From: JBBTCJ01 sp038043285
GTDB lineage: Bacteria > Planctomycetota > Phycisphaerae > UBA1845
Assembly: GCA_038043285.1 (NCBI GenBank)
Contig: JBBTCJ010000034.1
Coordinates: forward strand, 1-64,000
Length of the DNA stretch: 64,000 nt
Direction: 5' to 3'
The notes beneath the pieces were generated by a model. That model searched no databases and was not told the DNA's origin. It saw nothing but the letters and a program-made list of their open reading frames with translations. Both the position numbers and the translations under genes were made by a program. Below, one piece after another: positions 1-9,720 of the stretch; positions within the stretch are counted from its first letter, which is position 1, and each line of letters starts with the position of its first letter.

Positions 1-1775
1 CGCTCGAACCAACCACGATTGAACTCGCGGGCGTCGGCGCCGAGCATTCGCATTCCGCCGCCGGCGGCGGTAAACAGCACGGCCCCGCATTTTCCTTGTC
101 GGTGCAGTTTGAGGAGTCTGCTGAAGGCGTGGCCGAGTTGGTCGATGACGGCGCGATTGAATACGTTGCCGCGAAGCGGGTTGTTGAAGACGATGGAGGC
201 CACGCGATCCTTGGAGGACGGTTCGTAGAATTGGAGATCGAGGTAGGAGGCGCGGTACTCACCGGACTCGAGGTCCAGTTCCGCAACCGGAGTCTTGTAA
301 TAGCGACCATACCCCAACAGCCTCCCGACGCGCCTTTTCTTCAACTCGTGCAGCAGCGAGGGGCGACCGCGCCTCGGGCCGCAGAGGCCGTCGATGTCGA
401 GCATCTCCACAACCTGCGGATCGTCGGTGTTTTCGTCGCGGGCACGGCGAATAAGCTGCAGCAATCCGTCGATCGACAATCCGGCCATGAGCGCGTCGAT
501 CAATTCGATCAGCCCGACCTTGAAGCGCAGTCCGGCCCGCGAACAGGCGTTAATCTGGCCGGGCGTGGCGATACGATCCTGGATCAGATCGAGGGCGTAC
601 AGGCAAAGCGGCAGGACGTAGCGGCGGAAGGCCCGACCGCCGAGGTCGCCCGCGGACGCGACGTGAACGAGGGATTGGGCGCTCTTGATTTTTCCTTCCT
701 TCCGGTCGCGTTCAGCCGCTTCGTAGTAGGACCAGTAATCCTTGCGCGAGATCTCTGCGACGGGAGCATACTCGCCCGACGCCGGATCCAGGACCGCTGT
801 CGGAGTCGGGCGTTCCGCATGGCTCCAGGCGAAGAAACCGCGTCGCGTGGGTGAGTTGACGCCGGTTCGTCCGTCGTGCTCCAGTAGGGCGATCCAATCG
901 GGGTAATACTTCCCGTCGCGGTGATAGAGGCTCCGAAGCCGGTCCGTGCCGGGAAGCGCCACGCCGAAGTGCCGCGACGACTCCGTGTAGGGCATGTGTC
1001 CGGTCTGGTCGAGCACCTGGAACGGGTTGGCGGTGAACAAATCCCACACCCCGCCGCGCTCGATGATGTCGCGCGAGGTCTTCGCGTCCCAGGAGATCAT
1101 GGCGGCCATCGCCTGGAAGATCGGATCCGTGAGATATCCGTGATGGTCCTCGCTCAGCGCGACGACCTGCTTTTCGAGAATCTGATCGGCAAGCACGCAG
1201 GCGAAGCGGAACGTCTCGGCGGAAGCGTACTTGCCCTTCATCACGTCGATGAGCCGGTTGGCGTCGAAGGGGAAGTATCCATGCACCGTCAGGAAGCGTT
1301 CGCGCATGGCCTCCGACTTGAACAGCTCGGCCAGTTCCGCCGTCGTATGCGATGAGGTGTTGGAGAATACGGCTGCGATCTGGAGGGGATCGACAACCCG
1401 CTCGATCGCTTCAAAGATCTTGGCTTTGATCTCACCCCGTTCGGTGGCGGCCTCCCAGATCAGGTCCACGCCGCCAAGGTCGTCGTAGGCGCTGGTGAAC
1501 GTCAGTCGAGAAGCATCGGCCTGGGCATCCTCCTGGCGAAGTCGGAATCTCTGTACGTCTTGTTGCAAAAGGTCGTCAATTCTGCGGCGGCAGCGCTGCA
1601 GGGCGTCGGCGCTCACGTCGAGGAGTACGATGCGCCAGTCGGTCTTTCTGAGGAGATCGACGGCGATCCCCTGGCCCATTGTTCCAGCACCGATAACGGC
1701 GACGGAACGGATCTCGTTGACTCGCCGTACGGCGGATTCGATGGCCCGGTCGCCAAATGCGAATGCTCTTTTCAT
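1..1775 (-). CDS. 3-hydroxyacyl-CoA dehydrogenase / enoyl-CoA hydratase fusion (partial, runs off window)
   Basis: The frame is open from an ATG at 1773-1775 to base 1 with no stop, so only about 591 N-terminal residues are present. A GGAAGA element precedes the start. The N-terminal dinucleotide fold reads VAVIGAGTMGQGIAVDLL at about residues 25-42, typical of NAD-dependent 3-hydroxyacyl-CoA dehydrogenases, and HGYFPF near residue 160 fits the catalytic region. From about residue 470 an enoyl-CoA hydratase-like domain begins (FNNPLRGNVFN, then LGADAREFNRG near the edge). The order dehydrogenase then hydratase is the reverse of E. coli FadB but is known in archaeal and some bacterial bifunctional enzymes. 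Downstream of the thiolase in the aromatic operon, it would oxidise 3-hydroxypimeloyl-CoA or later beta-oxidation intermediates; that role is inferred from context. Confidence 0.85.
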   Translation of the reverse strand, partial: MKRAFAFGDRAIESAVRRVNEIRSVAVIGAGTMGQGIAVDLLRKTDWRIVLLDVSADALQRCRRRIDDLLQQDVQRFRLRQEDAQADASRLTFTSAYDDLGGVDLIWEAATERGEIKAKIFEAIERVVDPLQIAAVFSNTSSHTTAELAELFKSEAMRERFLTVHGYFPFDANRLIDVMKGKYASAETFRFACVLADQILEKQVVALSEDHHGYLTDPIFQAMAAMISWDAKTSRDIIERGGVWDLFTANPFQVLDQTGHMPYTESSRHFGVALPGTDRLRSLYHRDGKYYPDWIALLEHDGRTGVNSPTRRGFFAWSHAERPTPTAVLDPASGEYAPVAEISRKDYWSYYEAAERDRKEGKIKSAQSLVHVASAGDLGGRAFRRYVLPLCLYALDLIQDRIATPGQINACSRAGLRFKVGLIELIDALMAGLSIDGLLQLIRRARDENTDDPQVVEMLDIDGLCGPRRGRPSLLHELKKRRVGRLLGYGRYYKTPVAELDLESGEYRASYLDLQFYEPSSKDRVASIVFNNPLRGNVFNRAVIDQLGHAFSRLLKLHRQGKCGAVLFTAAGGGMRMLGADAREFNRGWFE

Positions 1776-1893
1776 CGTGATTCTTCCAGATTTCCCGGCC
1801 GCGCCAACGTCGCTGCTCCATCGGTTCGGGTGAATCCGCGCGGGCTAAAGTCCGCCGATCGCCTTTCCGTCCCGGTTGCGTCGTCACGCGGGT

Positions 1894-3141
1894 TCATGCA
1901 GCCTCCAGATTCCGAATGATGACCGCGACGCCTTGTCCGCCGCCGATGCAAGCCGACGCGCAGCCGAAGCGCACGCCTCGGAGTTTCATTTCGTACATCA
2001 GATCCACGATCATACGGACGCCGGTGCACGCCAGGGGATGCCCGATGGCGATCGCGCCCCCGTTGACGTTGACGCGACTGCGATCAAGCCCAAGCTCCTT
2101 CTCGACGCCAAGGTATTGAGCGGCGAACGCTTCATTGATTTCCCAAAGTCCGATTTCTTTTTGATCCAAGCCGGCCCGGGCGAGGGCTTGGCGTATCGAC
2201 GGCACGGGGCCTTGGCCCATGATCCGAGGTTCGACGCCGGCGACGCCGTAGCTGACGACGGCGAAGTCGGAGTTCCAGCTATTTTTCTCGGCGATGGCCT
2301 GGTCGGCGATGACCACGGCGGCGGCGGCGTCGCAGATCTCGCTGGCGTTGCCGGCTGAAACGAGACCGTTGGGCGTCAGCGCGGCAAGTTTCCCCAGGGC
2401 GCCGACATCGGTCTTGCGAACGCATTCATCTCTGGCCAAATGCACGTGTTTTCCATAGAGATCGGTCGCGTCAAGGGCGAACATCCCGCGCAGCGCGTCC
2501 CCGCCGTTGACGTGGCTGCGACGGCAGGCCTCCCGTGCCCGTTCGTGGGACGAAGCGGCGAATTCATCGCATTCATAGCGCGTGACGCCCATCCTGCTCC
2601 CGTACTCGTCGGCGGTGCGCATCATGGTGGTGGCGGCGAGGTCGTGGTTGAGACCGGCCAACATGCTGTCCTCGATCCTGCCGCCTTCGGAAAACTCCCA
2701 GAAGTTGGTTGCGGACCGCCGTGAGCGGAGAATCTGTGGCGCGCGGGACATCACCTCGGCGCCAAAGCAAAGCGCGACCTTCGCATCGTCCACCGCGTCG
2801 GGAAGTAAGACTTGCTGGAACCCATTGACAATGGTCTGCAAACCGGATCCACAAATGCGTTGGACCATCAAGGCAGGAACATCCGTGCGCAACTTGCAAC
2901 GGAGCGCGACATTGCGCGGAAAGTAAATGTCCTGTGCCCCGGGGGCGGTGAATTGGTAGACGTTGGCCCCGACGGCGGTGTCGATAAGTTCCCGTCGGAC
3001 GCCCCCGCGGCGAATCGCCTCGTCGCACGCCTGCACCGCCAGATCCTCGGGGGCGAAGCCGCTCAGCGTGCCGCACTTGACGCCGATGGGCGTGCGGGCC
3101 CCGCTGACGATGATTACGGTGGGCTTTCCGTTTCGCTTCAC
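1894..3141 (-). CDS. Thiolase (acetyl-CoA C-acyltransferase family)
   Basis: This 415-residue protein is full length for a biosynthetic/degradative thiolase. The acylated cysteine lies in RICGSGLQT (Cys97), the catalytic histidine in AIGHPLACTG (His368) and the proton-shuttling cysteine in ACIGGGQG (Cys398). An NEAFAAQ motif precedes the histidine loop. It starts three bases after the stop of the ligase fusion, so it is very likely co-transcribed with it. In this operon a thiolase would cleave 3-oxopimeloyl-CoA or another 3-oxoacyl-CoA to acetyl-CoA and a shortened acyl-CoA. Family membership is clear; substrate is inferred from neighbours only. Confidence 0.93.
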   Translation of the reverse strand: MKRNGKPTVIIVSGARTPIGVKCGTLSGFAPEDLAVQACDEAIRRGGVRRELIDTAVGANVYQFTAPGAQDIYFPRNVALRCKLRTDVPALMVQRICGSGLQTIVNGFQQVLLPDAVDDAKVALCFGAEVMSRAPQILRSRRSATNFWEFSEGGRIEDSMLAGLNHDLAATTMMRTADEYGSRMGVTRYECDEFAASSHERAREACRRSHVNGGDALRGMFALDATDLYGKHVHLARDECVRKTDVGALGKLAALTPNGLVSAGNASEICDAAAAVVIADQAIAEKNSWNSDFAVVSYGVAGVEPRIMGQGPVPSIRQALARAGLDQKEIGLWEINEAFAAQYLGVEKELGLDRSRVNVNGGAIAIGHPLACTGVRMIVDLMYEMKLRGVRFGCASACIGGGQGVAVIIRNLEAA

Positions 3142-3144
3142 GCT

Positions 3145-6100
3145 CTACGTCCTTTGCAACTCAACCTGCGGCACACAGATGACCGGCGAAGCCGGCATCC
3201 CGTCAAACAGGGACGCGACCGCGTCCTTGTGATGATCCAGCACCGCACCGCGGATCAGCTTTCCCGACGGGGTCAGCTCGCCGTTGGCCAGCGAGGGCTC
3301 GCGGTCGATCAGCACGGCCCGCTGCACGCGCTGGTACTTGACCTCGATCATGGGATTGATCCGGGCCAGTTCCTCGGCGAACAGCTCGCGGATCGCCGGG
3401 TTCTGTAGAAGCAAAGCATCCGCAAGGTCTCGTTCCTCGGCCCATTCACGCAGGCGACCCATGTCGGGAAACACCAAGGCGGCGACGAAGTCCTTTCCGC
3501 TGCCGACAGCGATGCCCTGGCTGACGAAGGCGGATTCGTTGACCAATACGGTCTCGATTCGCTGAGGGTGGACCTTCTCGCCGGTGGTCAACTTGAACGC
3601 GCCGTCCTTGCGCCCGAAGACGCGGAGCCCGTCGCGGTTGAACTCGCCCAAGTCGCCGGTGTGGAACCAGCCATCAGCGTCGATGACGTGGGCCGTCGCT
3701 TCCTCATCGTCAAGGTAGCCGGCCATCACGTTCGGACCCTTGACGAGAATTTCCTGATCGTCGGCAATGCGTACCGCTGCTCCGGGAATGGGGAAGCCTA
3801 CGTATCCGCTGCGCCAGGCATGATCGAGCGTGGTCAGGGTCACCGAAGGCGAGGTTTCGGTCAGGCCCCAGCCTTCGAGGACGGGAATGCGGTGCTCACG
3901 GTACTGGGCCGCGACCGTCGCGGGCAGGGATGCGCCGGCGGTGAACACCCATCGAAGGCGATGGCCAAAGACGGCCTGGTCGACTCCCGGCTCCTCGCGG
4001 CATCGGGCCAGCAACAAATCGTGAACCCGTGGAACGCTGAAGAAAAGCGTGGGGTTGTACGCCTTCCAATTCTCGATGAGCCGATCGATATCTCGCCCGC
4101 GCGAATCGTCCAGGCAAAGCTCGCAACCGTGATAGAGCGTGAGGAAGCGTTCGAAGATGCCGCCGAAACTATGATGCCAGGGCAGGTAGGCCATCACCAC
4201 GTCGTTCTCATTGACGTCCCAGAGAAGCTCGACGGCTTTCTGTTGGGAGATGATGTTGCGGTGCGACAGCCGGACGCCCTTGGGTGGTCCGGTCGTGCCG
4301 GAGGTGTACATCACCAGACACGGGTCGTCGGGGCGCACCTCGTCGATGCGCCGATCCAGTTCCGTTGGCGAGGCGCCGCCCTCGCCGGTCAGCTCGGCGA
4401 AGGCGACCGCGCCCCACGTTTGGGCCGCCTGGTCGAAGTCCATGCAGAAATACTTCCTGATCCACGGGAAGCGCTCGCGCTCGATCTTCTCCAGTTGGTG
4501 CTTCCCAGACACGACGACGATCCTCGGTCTGGCATGTCCCAGGACGTAGGAGATCTGTTTGGACGGATACCCCGCGAAGACGGGAACTGTAACCGCCCCA
4601 ATCACCATCGTCGCCAATTCAGACATGAACATTTCAGCCCGGTTCTCGGAGATCATCGCCACCCGCTCGCCCGGACGGACACCCTGGGCGAGCAAGTTTC
4701 GTGCCATGCAAGCGACACCGTCGGCGAACTCGCGCCCGCTCCGAACCTGTGCCCGGTCCCCGTCGCGCCAGCGAAGATAGGGTCGGTCCCCAAAACGCTC
4801 GGTCCGCCGGCGCAACAGCGCCCCCAGCGAAGGGTCGAACTCGCCCAGGGGGATCGAGCTGCGATGCTCCTCACCCACGCGGCGGATGCCGATCTGCTCG
4901 TCCAGGCCCTGTGCGGTCGTCTGGCAGTAGGCCAGGCAGGAGTCGCGAAGCAACTCTTTGGTGAGGATGAAACGCTCATCCGGTGGTTTGTGGAGGAACT
5001 CCGTGCCCATCGGGTCTACCCCGGCGCGGCGACGGACCAGGTAGGAGGCGACGAAGTAGACGATATTGGTGGCCAGCTCCTTGATGTGCGAGCATCCGAC
5101 CTTGCCTCCGACGCGGCGGTTGATTTCCGTCAGGACACCGCGCTCCACGCGAAGCCCGACCAGGCGTTCCGCCACGCCCTCGACTTCCCGGCAGACCGGG
5201 AAGGGGGCACGAACCATGACCAGCCGGCTCCGCGTGATTTGTTCGTCGGGAAGGTAGATGTTGATCTCGAGCTTGATGAGGTGCTCGTTGTCAAGCATCG
5301 TTCCGACGAGCAGCATGTTGTCGTCGCCGACCTCGAACAGTTCGATGTTGATGTTCCGCTGGGCGGTGAGGTTCATGGTCGTGCCTCCGGTCTGTTTTCC
5401 GTTGGACCGCTGATCGCGGAAGCGGATGGCTCGGGCCATCGCCCCCTGCACCTCGCGCTTGAGATCGCGGAACAGGATTTCCTCGGCCTTGAAGCCTGCG
5501 TTGGCCGCGTATCGGGCGAGCGGCGTGAGAATCCACTCCTCGTTGGAGAAGAGCTTGACGGTCTTAAGCCCGGCGTTGAGCGCGTCGCGGAACGTCTTGA
5601 GTGAACTGGTGACGTGGTTGGCGTGGGCCAGAATCGTCGCACAATGCCCGGCCCAGATTTCGTCGTACGAAGCCTCAGCCGGATAGGCGCCCGCGGCTTG
5701 TCCCATGTCGAACACCGCTCTTGTGATGCGGGTGACGAATTCGGCCTTGGATGGATCCTTGCACAGATCGCCCATGCGCAGGTCGATCAGGTCGCCGTCG
5801 GGCTTGACCATGTGGATCAACCCGCCGACGTTCAGCACGATCGAGATCATACCTTTATCAAACTCAACGCGCGTTCCGGGAACCCCTTTGGCGTGGATGA
5901 AGGGGTAATCGTGAGCCGCCAGGATACTTTCAACCCGTTCTCGTTCGCGCTCGCCGCCGCCGGCGAAGACCAGCGATCCCTTTCGCTCGAGGATATAGAT
6001 CGTGTCCTTGCCCACTCCCTTCCGTCCGCCCGCCTGCAACGACACGGCGCGGACGACGCGATCCAACAAGGCGCGGATCTCGGCGTCGTTGATGCCCGGA

Positions 6101-6552
6101 AGCCGGCCCATCAGGACCGATTCCTGGATTTGCTCCTCGTAGGTGCGAATGGTCTGCTCCGCGAGGATGCCGTTGGGAAGGATCAGCGAGACAGGGACAC
6201 GCCGGCCAATGTCTTCGAGTGTATTCAGGCGGCCTCGTTCCGAGAGGTTCTCCAGGAATCGCGTCATTTCGCCGGTATAAAGCGCGAGCTGATCGGGGTT
6301 GCAGCAGACCAGCAACAGCTCCGGCATTCGATCGAGGGCGTCGGCCTCCAGAAGGTTGGCGAGGATTCGCCCGGAAAGCGGAACGGCGCGGACCCGGCCT
6401 TGGTCCATCAGTTGCAACGACCCGACCTCCTTGAGCGGCTGACTGATGCCATCGCCGCCGCGGCCGACGAAACACTCAGCCCCGGCATGGACGTAGAACG
6501 CCACGCCCAACGCACCAGGCGGATGCACGCCAAGCTCACCGATTCGTAGCAT
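3145..6552 (-). CDS. Three-part fusion: unrecognised N-terminal domain + DUF2889 + AMP-forming acyl-CoA ligase
   Basis: I place the start at the ATG at 6550-6552, 17 bases inside the upstream ATPase gene; the longer open frame to 6768 is only a shadow of that gene. The 1135-residue protein has three parts. Residues 1-390 are not recognised; the beginning (GALGVAFYVHAGAECFVGR) weakly recalls a degenerate ketopantoate-reductase-like Rossmann fold. Residues about 400-515 look like DUF2889 (GGKVGCSHIKEL near the end). Residues about 575-1110 are an AMP-forming ligase with YTSGTTGPPKG near residue 748, closest in feel to long-chain acyl-CoA synthetases. An in-frame ATG at residue 393 has GGAGG eight bases upstream, so a separate DUF2889-ligase product is possible. 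Position in the operon suggests aromatic or alicyclic acid activation. Confidence 0.8.
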   Translation of the reverse strand: MLRIGELGVHPPGALGVAFYVHAGAECFVGRGGDGISQPLKEVGSLQLMDQGRVRAVPLSGRILANLLEADALDRMPELLLVCCNPDQLALYTGEMTRFLENLSERGRLNTLEDIGRRVPVSLILPNGILAEQTIRTYEEQIQESVLMGRLPGINDAEIRALLDRVVRAVSLQAGGRKGVGKDTIYILERKGSLVFAGGGERERERVESILAAHDYPFIHAKGVPGTRVEFDKGMISIVLNVGGLIHMVKPDGDLIDLRMGDLCKDPSKAEFVTRITRAVFDMGQAAGAYPAEASYDEIWAGHCATILAHANHVTSSLKTFRDALNAGLKTVKLFSNEEWILTPLARYAANAGFKAEEILFRDLKREVQGAMARAIRFRDQRSNGKQTGGTTMNLTAQRNINIELFEVGDDNMLLVGTMLDNEHLIKLEINIYLPDEQITRSRLVMVRAPFPVCREVEGVAERLVGLRVERGVLTEINRRVGGKVGCSHIKELATNIVYFVASYLVRRRAGVDPMGTEFLHKPPDERFILTKELLRDSCLAYCQTTAQGLDEQIGIRRVGEEHRSSIPLGEFDPSLGALLRRRTERFGDRPYLRWRDGDRAQVRSGREFADGVACMARNLLAQGVRPGERVAMISENRAEMFMSELATMVIGAVTVPVFAGYPSKQISYVLGHARPRIVVVSGKHQLEKIERERFPWIRKYFCMDFDQAAQTWGAVAFAELTGEGGASPTELDRRIDEVRPDDPCLVMYTSGTTGPPKGVRLSHRNIISQQKAVELLWDVNENDVVMAYLPWHHSFGGIFERFLTLYHGCELCLDDSRGRDIDRLIENWKAYNPTLFFSVPRVHDLLLARCREEPGVDQAVFGHRLRWVFTAGASLPATVAAQYREHRIPVLEGWGLTETSPSVTLTTLDHAWRSGYVGFPIPGAAVRIADDQEILVKGPNVMAGYLDDEEATAHVIDADGWFHTGDLGEFNRDGLRVFGRKDGAFKLTTGEKVHPQRIETVLVNESAFVSQGIAVGSGKDFVAALVFPDMGRLREWAEERDLADALLLQNPAIRELFAEELARINPMIEVKYQRVQRAVLIDREPSLANGELTPSGKLIRGAVLDHHKDAVASLFDGMPASPVICVPQVELQRT

Positions 6553-7357
6553 GGCTCGAGGTGCTCCTTTCTTCCCGATGCTCCTCCTCAATCGCCAACA
6601 AGGCCGCGCCGTACGCGCCCGCATGTTGCGGCATGGGCGGCAACAGGATTTCAACGCCGAAGACTTCCTCCAGCGCCCGCACCATCGCCCGGCAATGGGC
6701 GACGACGCCGCCCGTCGCGGCGATCGCCCCGTCGCGCGACGGGAGCATTTCCGACACCCGCGTTGCAATCGAGCGAAACAGGCCCATGGAGATGTCCTCC
6801 CGCGGCTGACCTTCCTTGATCCGTTCGATCACTTCCGTCCCGGCAAAGACGGTGCAGTAGCTATTCACCACGGTCCTACCGTGAGACTGCATGGCCAACT
6901 CGTCCACCTCGCCGAGGGTCAGTCCGAGCTTGAGGGCGATGGATTCCAGAAAGGTTCCGGTGCCCGCGGCGCATTTGGCGTTCATGCGGTAGTCGACCAT
7001 CTTCCCTTCCGGACCGAGGCGGATGATCTTGGTGTCCTGTCCCCCGACGTCCACGATGTTGCGGACCTGCGGATACCACTCGCGCGCGCCCCGCGCGTGA
7101 CAGGTGATTTCGGTAACCTGCCTCTTGGCGCCCACGACGCGGGCGCGTCCGTAACCCGTCGATACGCAGCAGGCGACATCCTCTCGTGCGGCGTCGGCCA
7201 ACAGCAAGGCGTGAGCCAGCGCCCGGTCCGCGGCGTCGACATAGTCGAAACCGGAGGCCATGACGTGGTGTCCCAGCAACGTGCCGTCTTCCGCAACGAC
7301 CACGCATTTGGTCGCCGAGGAGCCGACGTCGATGCCCACGTACGCCCGTTCGCTCAC
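6536..7357 (-). CDS. BadF/BcrA/HgdC-family ATPase, activator of CoA-ester reductase/dehydratase
   Basis: This 273-residue ASKHA-fold ATPase carries GIDVGSSATK near the N terminus, DVGGQDTK at residues 103-110, NAKCAAGTG at 127 on, and TGGVVAH near residue 215. The two cysteines expected to bridge one [4Fe-4S] cluster across a homodimer are Cys129 and Cys168, 39 residues apart, the same spacing as Cys127/Cys166 of the Acidaminococcus HgdC activator. Such proteins couple ATP hydrolysis to one-electron transfer into a partner iron-sulfur protein. It overlaps the partner-like gene by four bases (stop 8592-7354 gene, start 7357). Only one ATPase gene is present, whereas class I benzoyl-CoA reductases normally use two different ones, so a homodimer is implied. 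Confidence 0.9.
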   Translation of the reverse strand: MSERAYVGIDVGSSATKCVVVAEDGTLLGHHVMASGFDYVDAADRALAHALLLADAAREDVACCVSTGYGRARVVGAKRQVTEITCHARGAREWYPQVRNIVDVGGQDTKIIRLGPEGKMVDYRMNAKCAAGTGTFLESIALKLGLTLGEVDELAMQSHGRTVVNSYCTVFAGTEVIERIKEGQPREDISMGLFRSIATRVSEMLPSRDGAIAATGGVVAHCRAMVRALEEVFGVEILLPPMPQHAGAYGAALLAIEEEHREERSTSSHATNR

Positions 7358-8592
7358 CGTCGCTCCTCGAGTTGCTCCACGAAGGCCTCGACGTTGGTCA
7401 TGGTCTGCGCCGTCGAGAAGAATCGGACGTCGCTCAGGTCGCCATCGATGACCAGCACGGGCATGTCCCGTCGTTCGCGCAAGCGCTGGGCCATCCCGAA
7501 CCGCGAATTGGTGTTGTTCGGACAGGTTCGCGCGTTGTGGAAAATCGCCCCGTCCACGCTGAAGCGATCGAACATGTTGCAGAGGAAGGCCTCCTTGAAG
7601 GCCTCATCGCGGTTGATGAAGATCTCAGTACTGGTCTTGGCCATCCAGCTAAGCGGGTCGCCGCCGTCAAAGGGTTCAAACGCCCAGGAGTTGCAATAGG
7701 TGCTGGCGACGACGGCCGCGGAGAGGTCGAAAAACTTCTCGGACAGCTCCCGGACCTTCGGCCAAACGGGCATGCCTTCCCAGTACACCCTGAAGCGCTC
7801 GCCGGGGATGGCCCCTACACCGTCGCGGACCCGCTCCTGCATTTCGGCGAGCAGCGTCTCGTAGTATGCGACGGCCTCCGTCGATCCGCGCAACAGGATC
7901 ACCGGGGCCATCTGGATAACGCCGTCAAAGAACGTCAGCGGAGCCGGGCAGGATCGCGCGGTGTCCAGCACGTTCGACCACAGCAAGCTCGCCCGGCTCG
8001 ACCGCGCCACGACCTCCCGGAGTCGGTCCATGTCCAGCCGCAGTTTGAACCGAGTCTCGATTTCGTCAATGATCCGCACCAGCATCGTTCGAACAAAGGC
8101 CACATGCTCCGGAAGAATCTCGCCAAGATGCGCGGGCGGACAAACGCCCATCACCGGTGCGCCGCCGCGGCGACCGTGGAAGTTCCACCAATCCTGCACC
8201 TCGCGGCACTGGTTCGTACTGTAGACCAGCAGGTCGGGCTTCGGCGGACCGTCGATTCCATAGACTTCCTTCAGCGGACTGACGCCGGCCAACGTCGACC
8301 CGATGTCGCTGTTCATGTACGAACACGACTCAGCGCAGTATCCAATGCTCACCGATCGCGGAATGAACTCGTGGCTGAGGCGTTTTGCCCCCAGCAGCGC
8401 CCCGTGGTTCTCGGGGAAGTACACCTCGAAGCCGAAAGCGGTCAGGATTTCGCATGGACCCACCGACGTGCACCAAGCCACCCGGCGCGCTGGATCCCGG
8501 GAGGCGGCGTCGAGCGCGCGGAAGTGGTCCCTCAGCAGCGTCCGAAGCCGCGACTGCGACTTGATCTCCACGCGTTTGACGACTGTGGCCAC
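7354..8592 (-). CDS. Benzoyl-CoA reductase / 2-hydroxyacyl-CoA dehydratase-like iron-sulfur subunit
   Basis: This 412-residue protein belongs to the HgdB/BcrB family. The opening block AWCTSVGPCEILTAFGFEVY and PENHGALLGA resembles the BcrB/BzdO-type subunit of class I benzoyl-CoA reductase. Candidate cluster or active-site cysteines include Cys41, Cys47, Cys86, Cys90, the cysteine of TNQCREVQDWW, and the cysteine of NARTCPNNTNSR near residue 370. It is translationally coupled to the ATPase activator by a four-base overlap. It would accept electrons from the activator and reduce an aromatic (or dehydrate a 2-hydroxyacyl) CoA ester. The neighbouring Dch-, Had- and Oah-like genes favour ring reduction. 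A second, BcrC-type subunit is not present in this window. Confidence 0.82.
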   Translation of the reverse strand: MATVVKRVEIKSQSRLRTLLRDHFRALDAASRDPARRVAWCTSVGPCEILTAFGFEVYFPENHGALLGAKRLSHEFIPRSVSIGYCAESCSYMNSDIGSTLAGVSPLKEVYGIDGPPKPDLLVYSTNQCREVQDWWNFHGRRGGAPVMGVCPPAHLGEILPEHVAFVRTMLVRIIDEIETRFKLRLDMDRLREVVARSSRASLLWSNVLDTARSCPAPLTFFDGVIQMAPVILLRGSTEAVAYYETLLAEMQERVRDGVGAIPGERFRVYWEGMPVWPKVRELSEKFFDLSAAVVASTYCNSWAFEPFDGGDPLSWMAKTSTEIFINRDEAFKEAFLCNMFDRFSVDGAIFHNARTCPNNTNSRFGMAQRLRERRDMPVLVIDGDLSDVRFFSTAQTMTNVEAFVEQLEERR

Positions 8593-8601
8593 GACGCACT
8601 C

Positions 8602-9624
8602 CTACGGAATCACGATCGACCGCAACGAGACGCCTTCCTTCATCACCGAGAATGCCTTGGATAGTTCCGCCAGCGGAAAGCGATGCGTCACCTGCTTCTT
8701 CAGGTCAATCTTCCCTTGCTCGACCATGCGAATCAGCGGACGGTAATCCAGCGGGCGACAACCCAGCGATCCGACAATCTCGACCTCTTTGAACATGATC
8801 TTGCCCGCGACGATGGAAATGGCTTCGTGCGTGTACCCGACAACGCACAACCGACCGCCGACGCGCACGCACTCGAAGGCCTCCTCGATTGTTCGCGGGT
8901 TGCCGATGACCTCCAGGGCGATGTCAGCCCCGCCTCCGGTCAGCTTCTTAACCTCCTTGCTGACCCGCTCGACCTTGCTCGCGTTGATGGTCTTGGCGGC
9001 CCCAAACTCCGTCGCCCATTGCAGTTTGCGATCGTTGACGTCCACCGCGATCACGTAGCCGCCGGCAGCCGTCGCCAACTGCACCGCGTTGATCCCCACG
9101 CCGCCGCATCCGAAGATGACCACCGTATCGCCCGCCTTGACCTGGGCGCGGTTCTTCACCGCGTGGTAGGGCGTCGAGATGGCGTCGGCGATGATGCTCG
9201 CCTCCTGCAAAGGGATGGATTCCGGCAACTCGAGCAAATCCTTGCTCGGAACCGCCACGTACTCGGCGTAGGCGCCGTCTATGTGGTTGCCGAGCATGGT
9301 CATTTCGGCACAGATATTCTCGCGTCCCATTCGGCAATACACGCACCGTCCGCAGGTGAGCACCGCCGGAATCAAAACGCGCTGGCCTCGTTTCCAGCCG
9401 GTCACGTTGGCCCCGACGTATTCAATGATGCCGGAGGCTTCGTGCCCCAGGACGATCGGCGGCTTCTTAAACGTCGCCACCCCATGTTCGATGTAGTGCA
9501 GGTCGGTGTGGCACACGCCGCAAGCCGCCACCTTCACCAGAACTTGATCCTGGGCGACCTTTGGGGTCGGGATGTCTTCGATCCTGAGACCGCCCGCTGC
9601 GCCGTGAAACACTGCTGCCTTCAT
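8602..9624 (-). CDS. had: Zinc-dependent alcohol dehydrogenase, probably 6-hydroxycyclohex-1-ene-1-carbonyl-CoA dehydrogenase
   Basis: I take the ATG at 9622-9624 (MKAAVFHG), preceded by AGGGA; the frame upstream to 9693 looks non-coding. The 340-residue protein is a medium-chain dehydrogenase: catalytic zinc region ACGVCHTDLHY and LGHEASG, structural zinc cysteines in CGRCVYCRMGRENIC, and the NAD fold VVIFGCGGVGINAVQLA. Family assignment is secure. The specific role, oxidising 6-hydroxycyclohex-1-ene-1-carbonyl-CoA to the 6-oxo compound, is inferred from its position between the dienoyl-CoA hydratase-like and reductase-like genes and the presence of the following hydrolase step in the same operon. 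Confidence 0.8.
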   Translation of the reverse strand: MKAAVFHGAAGGLRIEDIPTPKVAQDQVLVKVAACGVCHTDLHYIEHGVATFKKPPIVLGHEASGIIEYVGANVTGWKRGQRVLIPAVLTCGRCVYCRMGRENICAEMTMLGNHIDGAYAEYVAVPSKDLLELPESIPLQEASIIADAISTPYHAVKNRAQVKAGDTVVIFGCGGVGINAVQLATAAGGYVIAVDVNDRKLQWATEFGAAKTINASKVERVSKEVKKLTGGGADIALEVIGNPRTIEEAFECVRVGGRLCVVGYTHEAISIVAGKIMFKEVEIVGSLGCRPLDYRPLIRMVEQGKIDLKKQVTHRFPLAELSKAFSVMKEGVSLRSIVIP

Positions 9625-9720
9625 CGCACTGGATCCCTGTCTTGTGTCCCAAGACTGCCCGGGGCTTCGTCCCGAGCCGCGGGCTAACGCCACGCAATCT
9701 CACAACCCTATGCACCGACG

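Noticed and set aside
3568..5604. Plus-strand open frame of 678 codons
   Set aside because: Mirror of the ligase fusion; no protein-like motifs.
6553..6768. N-terminal extension of the ligase fusion
   Set aside because: Composition is Arg/Cys-rich and it lies wholly within the ATPase gene in another frame.
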